NCBI GenBank assembly: GCA_965242535.1
Contig: OZ251458.1
Span: 1,178,001-1,242,000 of the forward strand
DNA: 64,000 nucleotides
Direction: 5' to 3'
Source: VXRD01 sp965242535
GTDB taxonomy: Bacteria; Latescibacterota; UBA2968
Under the pieces are notes generated by a model. It was not told where the DNA came from and ran no database searches. It saw only the letters and a list, made by a program, of their open reading frames with translations. A program made the translations under genes and the position numbers. Shown piece after piece: positions 52,018-60,846 of the stretch (position 1 is its first letter; the number at the start of each line of letters is the position of its first letter).

Positions 52018-55000
52018 TCAATCGGAATTGACGGTGCGGCCATAGATACGGGCAAACGCGAGGAAGTCGGAAAAGCCGACCGTGCCGTCGCCGTCGAAAT
52101 CAAAGGTGGGATCGGAGGTTTGAAAGGCGCGAGCAAAGGCGATGAAATCCGGGAAGTCGATCACCCCATTGCCATTGGCGTCCGCGCGTGCGAGAAGGCT
52201 CGGCTCGTGGGTACCCGCGATGGTCGTCTGCCCGAGGGGCGTGCCGGTCGCGTCTGACGCGTCGAGAATGGTGAGGGTGTACGGCGTGGGCAAGCGCGTT
52301 GGGAAGGCCAGAACCGCGCGGGTATTTTGGCGATCCAAGATGACGGAGGTGGGTTGGCCCACCCCGGCGAGCAAATAGGCCGAGGGCTCGGCCGCATCCG
52401 CGCCCATGGCTTCAGAAAAGAAGAGCTGAATATGATCGTCCGCAGGGGTTTGGTGACGCACCACCTCGGGTCGGGCATTGGGAACGAGGGATACGATGCC
52501 CGAGCGCGAGTCCATATCGGCGGCGACGATCTGATAGCGATAGGGCGTGCCCTCGGTGAGCAACTCGTCGATGTACGCGGTGCGGTCGTGGATTTCAGCG
52601 AAATAGTCCAGCGCGCCTTCTCGTCCCACAGCGCGGTAGATCTGGTAAGCAGACGCATCGGGCACGGGCGTCCAGTTGAGTTCAACGCGGGTTGGGCCAA
52701 GGGCGCGGGCGCGGATGATCTGCGGGGAGGGGACAGCGGACGGGGGAGCATCGCGTTCGACGATGCGAACCGCGCCATCGAAATTGAAGATCACCTCGTT
52801 GCGAGAATTTTTGTTCAAATCGGCGATGAGCGGGCGACAGGTCAAAAAATCGGCGGGCGCGTGCCAGAACGGCCGGTAGCGATTGGCCGCGTCTGCGCGA
52901 AAAGCGTAGAGATGGGGGGGCGTGCAAACGAGCAAATCGGGCCGGCCATCGCCATCGCCATCCCCGACGGAAATCCCATTGCCCGAGGCCGCCACGCCGT
53001 TGATCCGAATCGCCCATTCGCGGGCAAAGGTATCGGCACTCGCGCTGTAAATCTCCAATTCCCAAAAGCCATTGAAGGAATTGTTGAAGTCTTCATAAGC
53101 GCGGGCAACGGCAAATTCGATAGCCCCGTCGGCGTCAAAATCCGCGCCGCCGCCGATCGTTTGCGCGTTTCCCCGTCCATCTAAAACCCAGGTGGAATCA
53201 AAGCTACCCGCGCGGTATTCGTACATCCACAAATCGCCCTCTGAATCGCCCGCGAGAATATCCCGGTGCCCGTCGCCGTCAAAATCCGAGACGACAAAGC
53301 GCGGGCCGAGCACGCCTCTGCCCAGCGCGGGCAGAAAATCCTCGCGGATCGCGCCGCCGACAGAGCGAATAACGCGGATGCCGCGCCGCTGCCCCTCATT
53401 GGCGACGATATCCGGGATGCCATCGCCATCCACATCGGCAAACTGCCCGCCGCGCAGGTCGGGCCATTCGCGTTCTAACGTGGGATAGGCGTCCGTGCCC
53501 GTAAAGAGCATGACCCTGTCGTTGAATAAATCGTCGCCCAATAAATCGTCGCGTCCATCGTTGTCGAAGTCGCCGATGGACCGAGGCTCAAAATGTCTAT
53601 CGCTTTGAAATACTTTGGAAAATGTGCCGTCCAGTTCGTAAATGTGGACGGGGCCAAGCGGCACCTCTTTGACGTGGGGCCTGAGCGCGATTTCGAGTTT
53701 GCCATCGCGGTCAAAATCAGAGGCGCGGTCGGGCAAATAGCCACCGGGCAAGGTGTCGATTTCCGAAAAGCCATTTTGCGGCACGCGCAGAGGGGCGTAA
53801 TCAAACGCACGGGCGGGTGTGGTGGTGTGGGCGCCGTTTTCCCCGTCTGCGAGGATGTGAAATGTCATCGCGCCTGCGGGCAAGGTGTGGGGCAAGACGA
53901 CGCGGTGCGTGGTTTGCACGAGGCCCGTGTAGAGCGTATCGAAATCCGCGGCAACGCGATAGGCCATGCCCCCGTGGGCGCGTTGGTCCGTTTCCCAGCG
54001 GCATTCAAAAACCCGCAGGTCGGCCTCCAACACGTCGCCGCAAACGAGATTTGTGATCGCGGGGCCGGTTTTTTGAATCGCCACGCGCACGCGGTCTTCG
54101 ATGACTCCGCCGCCCGACAAATCCGCCTCGAGGCGCAACACAGCGTCGGTTTCTGCGAGGTCGGACACGTCCCATGTATGGCGAATGGACTCGGCGGATG
54201 GCGAATCCGATGCGAGGCGCGTCCAGTTTTGCGGATCGTGGCCCAAGCCGTAGGACAGGCGATAGCCCACCGCCTGCGCCCCCGAAACCGAAGCGCGAAT
54301 ATCGAACGCGGTCCCTGCCCCCTGATCGTTGTTGGGCGATAGGATGGCGACCGTCAGCGAGTCGAATGTACCCAAGCGCGTGGCGAGGCTGTCTCCACTC
54401 ACGCGGCCGCCGCCAAAGCGATTGTCGTGCCCCGGTCGCCCGAGATCTATGGCAGACGCGATGAGCAACCCGCGTATGGACTGGGGCGAGAGTTCGGGTC
54501 GCCGCGAGAGTATGAGGGCGATCAACCCGGAAACATGGGGCGTGGAATACGAGGTGCCACTTCCCGGTTGATAGTGGTTATTGAGGTACGTACTGAGCAC
54601 GCCGACGCCAGGCGCGACGAGGTCGAGCGCGGCCCCCCTGCTGCTAAAATACGCCAACTGGTCGTCATTACGTGTCGCGCCTATGGCCAGGGTGGCGTGA
54701 TGCGCTGCGGGATAGGACAATGCCTCTCCCGAGTTGCCCGCCGCCGCGACGAGCACAATGCCTTGGGCGTGTGCGTATTGGAGCACATCGGTCAAAATAA
54801 AGGTGCGCTCCGGCCCGCCCCAACTCATGTTGATCACCTGCGCGCCATTTTCTACGGCGTAGAGAATCGCCGCCGCGAGATCGTCTTCTTCCAAAAAGCC
54901 GCCGCCGTTACCGTTAACTCTGCGGTTCAAGCCGGCCCGCAGGGCCATAATCCGCGCGTCGGGCGCGATGCCCGCGATGCCCACGCCGTTGTTCGTCGCG

Positions 55001-55695
55001 GCCGCGACAATGCCCGCGACGCCTGTTCCGTGAGAGGATTCATCGCGGGGATCGTTGTCCCGGTCGAGGTAATCGCCCGTACCCAGCAACCCGGGCGCGT
55101 GGGTAAAATCCCAGCCTCTGATGTCGTCGATATACCCGTTGCCATCGTCGTCAACCCCCTGCGTGCCGCGCAGTTCTGCGTCATTGTGCCAAATATTATC
55201 GCGGAGGTCTTCGTGGTCGTAATCCACGCCTGAGTCGATGATCGCGACGACGATTTGCTTTTTTGAGGGGCCGAGGGATTGATATAGCTTTTCCCAACCG
55301 AGGGTTTGCAGGCTGGATTGCTCGGCGTAGTGCGGGTCGTCGGATTGGTGCGTGAACAGGTAATTGGGCTGGGCATAGACCACATCGGGCCGCGTTGCGT
55401 AATCGGCGGCAGCGGTCAATGGATCGCCCGACAAGTGAACGCGATACACGGACGTCAAGGGATGGGGTTGCGCGATTTTGGCACGGCGCGGCGCGAACAG
55501 AGGCTCGACAGCGGTCACGCCGTAGCGATCAGCCATAAATGGCGCCAATGCCGGCTTCGCGTTGCGGAACTTGACGAGAATTTGCCCGGGCGAATAATCG
55601 GGTTGCGCGTGTGCGATGTGTGTGAAAAGCAACATGCAACACGCAACGCGCCAGCAGGTGCGAACGTGCGGAAGTATGTAGCGCGTGAAAGTCAA
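52018..55695 (-). CDS. Secreted subtilase with FG-GAP-like repeats, Fn3 and dockerin-like EF-hands
   Basis: A 1225-residue secreted S8 peptidase. A signal peptide spans about residues 10-30 (CMLLFTHIAHA). The catalytic triad is visible: AIIDSGVDYDHEDLR (Asp, near 155), SSHGTGVAGIVAA (His, near 220) and GTSYSTPHVSGLIALI (Ser, near 390), plus AAAGNSGE for the oxyanion hole. Residues 650-990 carry FG-GAP/VCBS-like repeats (DFDRDGKLEIALRP, DFDNDGRDDLLGD, DFDGDGHRDILAG, DFDADGAIEFAVA). A fibronectin-type-III-like stretch follows, and the tail has two EF-hands (DANGNGVIDFPDFIAFARAF and DFDGDGTVGFSDFLAFARIY). The start is a TTG with weak support. Confidence 0.9.
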   Translation of the reverse strand: MTFTRYILPHVRTCWRVACCMLLFTHIAHAQPDYSPGQILVKFRNAKPALAPFMADRYGVTAVEPLFAPRRAKIAQPHPLTSVYRVHLSGDPLTAAADYATRPDVVYAQPNYLFTHQSDDPHYAEQSSLQTLGWEKLYQSLGPSKKQIVVAIIDSGVDYDHEDLRDNIWHNDAELRGTQGVDDDGNGYIDDIRGWDFTHAPGLLGTGDYLDRDNDPRDESSHGTGVAGIVAAATNNGVGIAGIAPDARIMALRAGLNRRVNGNGGGFLEEDDLAAAILYAVENGAQVINMSWGGPERTFILTDVLQYAHAQGIVLVAAAGNSGEALSYPAAHHATLAIGATRNDDQLAYFSSRGAALDLVAPGVGVLSTYLNNHYQPGSGTSYSTPHVSGLIALILSRRPELSPQSIRGLLIASAIDLGRPGHDNRFGGGRVSGDSLATRLGTFDSLTVAILSPNNDQGAGTAFDIRASVSGAQAVGYRLSYGLGHDPQNWTRLASDSPSAESIRHTWDVSDLAETDAVLRLEADLSGGGVIEDRVRVAIQKTGPAITNLVCGDVLEADLRVFECRWETDQRAHGGMAYRVAADFDTLYTGLVQTTHRVVLPHTLPAGAMTFHILADGENGAHTTTPARAFDYAPLRVPQNGFSEIDTLPGGYLPDRASDFDRDGKLEIALRPHVKEVPLGPVHIYELDGTFSKVFQSDRHFEPRSIGDFDNDGRDDLLGDDLFNDRVMLFTGTDAYPTLEREWPDLRGGQFADVDGDGIPDIVANEGQRRGIRVIRSVGGAIREDFLPALGRGVLGPRFVVSDFDGDGHRDILAGDSEGDLWMYEYRAGSFDSTWVLDGRGNAQTIGGGADFDADGAIEFAVARAYEDFNNSFNGFWELEIYSASADTFAREWAIRINGVAASGNGISVGDGDGDGRPDLLVCTPPHLYAFRADAANRYRPFWHAPADFLTCRPLIADLNKNSRNEVIFNFDGAVRIVERDAPPSAVPSPQIIRARALGPTRVELNWTPVPDASAYQIYRAVGREGALDYFAEIHDRTAYIDELLTEGTPYRYQIVAADMDSRSGIVSLVPNARPEVVRHQTPADDHIQLFFSEAMGADAAEPSAYLLAGVGQPTSVILDRQNTRAVLAFPTRLPTPYTLTILDASDATGTPLGQTTIAGTHEPSLLARADANGNGVIDFPDFIAFARAFQTSDPTFDFDGDGTVGFSDFLAFARIYGRTVNSD

Positions 55696-55731
55696 AACGG
55701 AAATCCAGTGGTCAGTGGTCAGTAATCAGTC

Positions 55732-56943
55732 TCAATCCCCATCAGCCGCAGGGACAGGCCCCCGTTCCTGCCCTCGTAGCGGGGAACGGATCGACTCTGT
55801 TTCAGCGGGCAAAAGCGCGACCAGGAGCGCGGCGGGGATGAGCAGGAGCGAGACAGCGGTTAGGGCGATAGGGGTGGATGTCCAATCGGCGAGGTAGCCC
55901 ACGGGGAGTATGACGAGGCCCGCGATGCTCCATGAGAATCCCATCATCAAGCCGGTCGCCGTGCCCGTGTTGTGCGGCAAGGCGCGTTGGGCGAGGGAGA
56001 TGTTCGTGGTGATGCCGAGGTCGAACAAAAACCCGGCCACAAAGAACGCACAGAGGGAAAGATAGCCGTCTGTGAGGCAAAATACCACATGAAAAATCGC
56101 GGATGACGCGCATGAAAAGGCGAGGAGTTTGCGCGGCGACATGCGGTCTGCCAGATAGCCGCCCGCGATTCGGCCCAAGGTGCTCGCGAGCAAGTACCCG
56201 GTAAAGACCCGACCGATGAAGACCGTCGACCAGCCGCGAGCCGCGCCCAAGATGGCCGTGAAATTGACAAAGCCCGTGTGGATGATGGAGCGCAAGATGC
56301 TAATGGCAGAAAGTGTCCCCACGGTGCGGATTTTGGACAGGATGGAAAAGTCGATTTTGCCAGCGGCGATGCGGCGTTCAGCGCGCGGGGTTTTTCGCGC
56401 TTGGCGCAATATCATGGGCGCGAGAAGGAAGACCGGGATGCCGATGAGCCACAGGTATTCAATGCCGTATCGCTCCACGATTTGCGTGCCGGCAAGGGCC
56501 GCGAGGGCCATGCCCAAGGTGCCGCCCGTGAGGAAAATCGCCATCGCCAGATTCACGCGGCGCGGCGCCAATGCCGCGACCAAGCCGCCTGCGGTGGGAT
56601 GAAAGAGAGAAGAACCAAAAGAGGCGAAGATGAGGAGCACGGCGAGGATGTACGCACTCGGGGAGAAGCCGATGCAGGAGACGAAAACCCCGCTGACAAA
56701 AAGCCCCAGCGCGACGAGTGCCATGCGGTCGCGCCCATCGCTAAAATAGCCCATGAAGGGCTGTGCAATCGATCCGCAAAAGACGATGACCATAGGCAAA
56801 TAGGCAAATTGCGCCACCGTGAGATTGAAATGCCCCTGAAAAAACGCCCACAACGGCGGCGTGAGGGTCATGTAAAAATCCAACGCCATGTGCGCGGCGG
56901 TGACGTAAAAAACCGGGCGGAGCGATGTGCGGGAGGCGGGCAT
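55732..56943 (-). CDS. Major facilitator superfamily transporter (FSR-like)
   Basis: A 403-residue inner-membrane protein with about 12 membrane spans. Text such as QPFMGYFSDGRDRMALVALG and FGSSLFHPTAGGLVAAL resembles the fosmidomycin-resistance/FSR-like group of exporters; the substrate is open. The ATG at 56943 is used (MPASRTSLRPVFYV); the frame before it is made of gggagac heptads and a REP palindrome. The C-terminal tail (about GQERGPVPAADGD) is encoded by part of a REP palindrome at 55751-55774, so the repeat has invaded the gene end. Confidence 0.88.
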   Translation of the reverse strand: MPASRTSLRPVFYVTAAHMALDFYMTLTPPLWAFFQGHFNLTVAQFAYLPMVIVFCGSIAQPFMGYFSDGRDRMALVALGLFVSGVFVSCIGFSPSAYILAVLLIFASFGSSLFHPTAGGLVAALAPRRVNLAMAIFLTGGTLGMALAALAGTQIVERYGIEYLWLIGIPVFLLAPMILRQARKTPRAERRIAAGKIDFSILSKIRTVGTLSAISILRSIIHTGFVNFTAILGAARGWSTVFIGRVFTGYLLASTLGRIAGGYLADRMSPRKLLAFSCASSAIFHVVFCLTDGYLSLCAFFVAGFLFDLGITTNISLAQRALPHNTGTATGLMMGFSWSIAGLVILPVGYLADWTSTPIALTAVSLLLIPAALLVALLPAETESIRSPLRGQERGPVPAADGD

Positions 56944-56950
56944 AGTTAAA

Positions 56951-57045
56951 GGCGGGAGACGGGAGACGGGAGAGGGAAGAAGCCATCGCAAGCGTAGGGA
57001 CAGGCCCCCGTGCCTGTCCGAAGATACAAGACGGGAGACGGGAAT
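56951..57045. repeat. Heptads flanking a REP palindrome (56993-57030)
   Basis: gggagac heptads at 56953-56976 and again at 57031-57044 flank a full 38-nt REP unit. The layout (palindrome abutting heptads) is the same as at 6896-7136 and 47105-47295. Confidence 0.85.
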
Positions 57046-57121
57046 GTATTGCGCGCTCGGCGAGAGAATATCCGATCCGAGATATGAAAATGCAACCCTA
57101 TTCATCCATGATCTGCCCTAA

Positions 57122-59425
57122 TCACCGCGGGCCCGCGATGAAGAAGACGGCGTCTTTTTTCGCGTTTTGATCCGCGTTTTTGTCTGCGATGGTGAGTTTG
57201 AGGGTGTAGCGGCCGGGCGCGAGGTTGGACAAGGGCATTTCGAGGTAGGTGTTTTCGTCGGGATCGGTTCCCACTTGCTCAAAGCTGAGGCCAATGGCCT
57301 CGGCATTTTTTTTGCCCAATTTGGCGAACAGGGAGACCAGGGCAAAACCCGTTTCCCTGCGTTTTTGCACTTCGTAGGAAATGGTGTAGCGCGTCTGCCC
57401 AAATTCGTCGGGTTTGAGGTTATAGACTTCAAAATAGACGAACATGGACATGCCGGGGATGAACGATGCCGAGGGCTGCGGCTGGATGTAGAGGTCGCCG
57501 CGCACAAAGGAGGTGTCGGGCGCGCGGCTGGCTTCGACGATGCGGGACGCGATTTGGATGTCGCTCATCATCAGGCGGGTCGTGTCGCGGTACGCGGGCA
57601 GTCGCACATTGGGCTGGCGATACGCGCCTACGCGGTCGGTACCTCGCCGCCACGCTTCTACGGCCAATTCGTATTCGCCGGGTTCTGCAAAGTGGCGCAC
57701 GTTGCTCAGGGCTTGCAAGCCTCGGTCGCGCGTGGCGTCCGCGATGTCGATGGCCAAGGCGTCTTTGGTGTTTTGAAAATCCAAGGCGCGGGGGTAGATG
57801 AGCGCGGTGCGGCGTTCGACGATCACTGTCGTGTCCGGATCCGCGGGCAGGGCCACATTGTCCAAGGGCAAACCGAATACGACCTGCAACTCGGTCTTGC
57901 CGTTTGGCCCGCGAAAGGTGAGGGCGTCGAAGTAAAAGTCCAAGGGCTCGAGGGCCTCGATGCTGTACGATTCGGGTTCGGTCGCGGACAGGGATTGCGC
58001 GAGGGTGGCGGAGTTAAATTCGTTGAGGCGTTGGAGGACGCCCATGTACGAGCGGCCAGAGGATTCGGCGCGCGCGAGGTCTGATTCGGTCAGCGACGGC
58101 ACCGGGGCAAAATCGTAATTCCCGCCCAAAAATTCATCGGTGAATGTAAATTCCGCGCCCTTGCCGAGGTTTTTGTAAATCCACACTTCCCACGGCACGG
58201 ACGCCCACCCACTGCCCGTGGTGACGGGCCGGTAGTCGGTAAAGCCCAAATTCCCGGCCGATGCCCCCGCCGCGCTGCCGGCCTCTGACGTGCGGATGGG
58301 ATAGACCGGGCCGACGAAATTGGCTTGGACGCCGTCCTCGCCGTAAATCGCGTACGCCCGTTGTTCTTGCACGCGCTGGATGTCGAGGGGGACGGTCGCG
58401 TTGAGTTGGCGGGAGGTCGAGATGTAGTCGGGTTCGCCGTATCGGATGAAAATTTCGCCTCGGCGATCCCACGGCCATTTTTTGCCAAAATGGGTTCGCG
58501 CATGCCACACGCGGCGGTAGTGCTCGGCGCGACGCAACGCGCCACCCGAGGTTTTGAACGGGTCTTTTTGCAGCCAGAACCGGGCGAGAAAGCGTTCGCG
58601 TTGCGTGGGGTCGTCCGAGGCAGACGCGAGGCGGTACGCGCGGCTTTCGGCTTTTGAGCCGATGTACGAGATGTCGTCATACAGGGGGCGTTCTTCTTCG
58701 GGCAGGGTTTGGATGTAGCGTTGAAAGGCGGCCAACGCGCCTTCGTGGTCGCGCCTGTGGATGAGGGCTTGGGCGAGCAGGGGCAACGCGCGCGGGTCTC
58801 GCATGCGCGATGCGAGGTCTTCGAGGTCCGAATGCGCTTTGGCTTCGTAGAGCGCGAACGCGAATTGGTACGCGGCTTCGCGGTCTTCCGGGTTGCGCTG
58901 GAGGTATTTTTTGAAGTAGTAAAGCGCGACTCGATGCGCGCTGCCTTCTCTGCGATGGGCGCGGGCGAGCAACAAATAGGGCGCGGCCAAGTCGGGAAAT
59001 CGCGCAATGGTTTGGGACGCGGCTCTTCGCGCGCGGCCGCCCATGTGCTCGAGGGCGATCAGGGTTTTGACGAGGCGGTCGTGGGCATCGGCGTCGGTGG
59101 TGTCGCTTTGAACCGCTTTTTCAAAGTGCGAAAGGGCGCGGGCGGGGTTATCGCGCAGGTCGGAATACACGCGCCCGAGCCCCTTGTGGGCGATGGCGAG
59201 ATCGGGGCGCAGGGCAATGGCGTTTTGAAATGCGGCTTCCGCGCTGTCGGCTTCTGCGAGGCGCGAATAGAGCAATCCCATGCGCGTATAAGTCGCCGAT
59301 GAATCGGACGCGGTGGGCAAATCGGCTTTCAAGCGGTGGATGATGTCGCGCAGGTCGCGAGTTTGCGCGTCGCCTGTGCCTGTGAGACAAGTGATGAGCA
59401 GGGCCGAACAGAGGATGCGAAACAT
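57122..59425 (-). CDS. GWxTD-domain TPR protein, secreted
   Basis: A 767-residue protein. A signal peptide spans residues 1-20 (MFRILCSALLITCLTGTGDA). Residues 40-290 hold TPR-like helical repeats (AEAAFQNAIALRPDLAIAHK, ARALSHFEKAVQSDTTDADA). The GWxTD domain follows, with RAEHYRRVWHARTHF and the hallmark RRGEIFIRYGEPDYI near residue 395, then a long beta-rich C-terminus. GWxTD domains are found in FCB bacteria and have no known biochemical role. The ATG at 59425 has AAAGGACG upstream; the longer frame runs into repeats. Confidence 0.88.
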   Translation of the reverse strand: MFRILCSALLITCLTGTGDAQTRDLRDIIHRLKADLPTASDSSATYTRMGLLYSRLAEADSAEAAFQNAIALRPDLAIAHKGLGRVYSDLRDNPARALSHFEKAVQSDTTDADAHDRLVKTLIALEHMGGRARRAASQTIARFPDLAAPYLLLARAHRREGSAHRVALYYFKKYLQRNPEDREAAYQFAFALYEAKAHSDLEDLASRMRDPRALPLLAQALIHRRDHEGALAAFQRYIQTLPEEERPLYDDISYIGSKAESRAYRLASASDDPTQRERFLARFWLQKDPFKTSGGALRRAEHYRRVWHARTHFGKKWPWDRRGEIFIRYGEPDYISTSRQLNATVPLDIQRVQEQRAYAIYGEDGVQANFVGPVYPIRTSEAGSAAGASAGNLGFTDYRPVTTGSGWASVPWEVWIYKNLGKGAEFTFTDEFLGGNYDFAPVPSLTESDLARAESSGRSYMGVLQRLNEFNSATLAQSLSATEPESYSIEALEPLDFYFDALTFRGPNGKTELQVVFGLPLDNVALPADPDTTVIVERRTALIYPRALDFQNTKDALAIDIADATRDRGLQALSNVRHFAEPGEYELAVEAWRRGTDRVGAYRQPNVRLPAYRDTTRLMMSDIQIASRIVEASRAPDTSFVRGDLYIQPQPSASFIPGMSMFVYFEVYNLKPDEFGQTRYTISYEVQKRRETGFALVSLFAKLGKKNAEAIGLSFEQVGTDPDENTYLEMPLSNLAPGRYTLKLTIADKNADQNAKKDAVFFIAGPR

Positions 59426-59610
59426 GGGATCGTCCTTTTGTGTGGATGGTGTCACCGCTCTCCGCAATGGGAGACGCGAGAAGGCGATCCACCCCAAGCG
59501 GTCAGCGGTCAGTATCGCCGTACCCGCTGGCGCGACACTCGACGATGCCAAGCGGTCAGCGGTCGGCTCTCTCGCCTCGTCCCCATCGACGGTAGGGACA
59601 GGCTCCTTGC
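59426..59610. other. Intergenic region with short repeats
   Basis: No gene. It carries two copies of CCAAGCGGTCAGCGGTC (near 59493 and 59549) and a half REP palindrome at 59592-59603 that abuts the large repeat copy C. Confidence 0.5.
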
Positions 59611-60016
59611 CATCTGTACCAACTAATTCATTATCGGGATATCTTTGCAGTTCCACCGTCCTTCAGAGAAGCCATCGCTAAACATGCGATCCCAAAAATT
59701 CATCAATGAAAGCCATCAGGCACAGCGCGCAAGTCCATTTCGCAACCAATATTCATCTTGCAACCCCCTTTGCAGGCTGTCTCATGTCGTTCTGCTACAA
59801 AAGCGCTTTGCGCTGTGCTAGCCCCTCGGCGCATGAGAGCGGCATTTTTTGCTTACTTTTCTTCAGACGCTTATTCGCGTCTTCTCTGTTGACAAAAAGT
59901 AAGTCGCCGAAGGCATCGAAGGCAACCAATGATGCTTTCGGACCAAACGCTTTAGACAAGCGAGCCCCATCGGTTTGGTATCATTTAATTTACAGAGTAT
60001 TTAGTTGGTACAAATG
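59611..60016 (+). repeat. Dispersed 0.4 kb repeat, copy C, with terminal inverted repeats
   Basis: The most complete copy: 406 bp bounded by CATCTGTACCAACTAA at the left and TTAGTTGGTACAAATG at the right (15 of 16 complementary). The internal hairpin arms are CTTACTTTT (59852-59860) and AAAAGTAAG (59895-59903), again changed together relative to copy A, and a further 6-bp stem (AGACGC / GCGTCT) sits inside the loop. No coding frame is shared with copy A. Confidence 0.9.
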
Positions 60017-60168
60017 GCCCCCGTACCTGTCCGCAGGGGGTAGGTCAATCATTATACGCCCATTGGTGTGTTAGGTTGCCGTGCCTGAACGATAATGACT
60101 TTTGCCGAATTTCTCAATGGGCTTTTGCGGCTTCGGCGTTGCGAGGGGTAGATAATCCCTTAATTTTC
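60017..60168. other. Intergenic region upstream of the EIIA gene
   Basis: No gene seen. It starts with a decayed REP half-copy (near 60017-60035) next to the right end of repeat copy C; the rest shows no recognised motif before the promoter. Confidence 0.4.
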
Positions 60169-60197
60169 TTGACTTCATTGAATGGGCGTCTTATTTT
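60169..60197 (+). promoter_or_regulatory. Possible promoter of the EIIA gene
   Basis: TTGACT (60169-60174), a 17-nt spacer and TATTTT (60192-60197), 63 nt before the ATG. Confidence 0.45.
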
Positions 60198-60259
60198 CCC
60201 GATTATCACTGCGGGCGGAATGCTCGTGCGTCATCGCGAGGCTTGAAGGAAGGGCACTC

Positions 60260-60721
60260 ATGACGTTGATGGAGATTTTGGCGGGCAAAGCGGTCATCGT
60301 CGGGCTGAAGGGGCAAACCAAGCGGGAGATTCTCGAAGAACTCGTGGATGCCCTCGAAGTCGGAGACAAAATTACCGACCGCGATAAGGTGCTCGAAGCG
60401 GTGTTGTACCGCGAGGAAATTATGAGCACGGGCATCGGACACGGGATCGCCATTCCGCACGGCAAGTCGGAGTACGCCACGTCCTTGGGGGGCGTTTTGG
60501 GCATCAAATCCGAGGGCATCAATTTCGACGCTTTAGATGGCAAAAAGACCTACATTTTTTTTCTTTTGGTCTCGCCCTTGGATGTTTCAGGGCCGCACAT
60601 CAAAGCCCTGGCGCGCATCTCGCGGGTGCTCAAGGGCGAGGATTTCAGACGGCGTTTGATCGATATCCGCGACCGCGAGGAGGCCCTGGCGATTATCGAA
60701 TCGGAAGATGAGAAATACTAA
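60260..60721 (+). CDS. PTS EIIA-type protein (PtsN-like)
   Basis: A 153-residue EIIA domain of the fructose/nitrogen PTS class. The phosphorylated histidine lies in GIGHGIAIPHGKSEYA near residue 67. The C-terminal helix region VSGPHIKALARISRVLKGED is also typical. No other PTS genes are nearby, so a regulatory (PtsN-like) role is more likely than sugar uptake. The ATG at 60260 is preceded by GAAGGAAGGG; an in-frame ATG at 60182 lies upstream of that site. A terminator follows. Confidence 0.9.
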   Translation: MTLMEILAGKAVIVGLKGQTKREILEELVDALEVGDKITDRDKVLEAVLYREEIMSTGIGHGIAIPHGKSEYATSLGGVLGIKSEGINFDALDGKKTYIFFLLVSPLDVSGPHIKALARISRVLKGEDFRRRLIDIRDREEALAIIESEDEKY

Positions 60722-60746
60722 TGGATGCCGCACATTCCATTCCAAC

Positions 60747-60775
60747 ACCTGCTTTGCCGCGAAGCAGGTTTTTTT
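60747..60775 (+). terminator. Terminator of the EIIA gene
   Basis: Stem ACCTGCTT / AAGCAGGT with a 7-nt loop and seven T's. Confidence 0.9.
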
Positions 60776-60846
60776 GTTTAAATGACTTGTGAAATGTCGA
60801 GGCGATCCCTCTCGGTTAGCATGTCGGACACACAAATCAATTTCGC

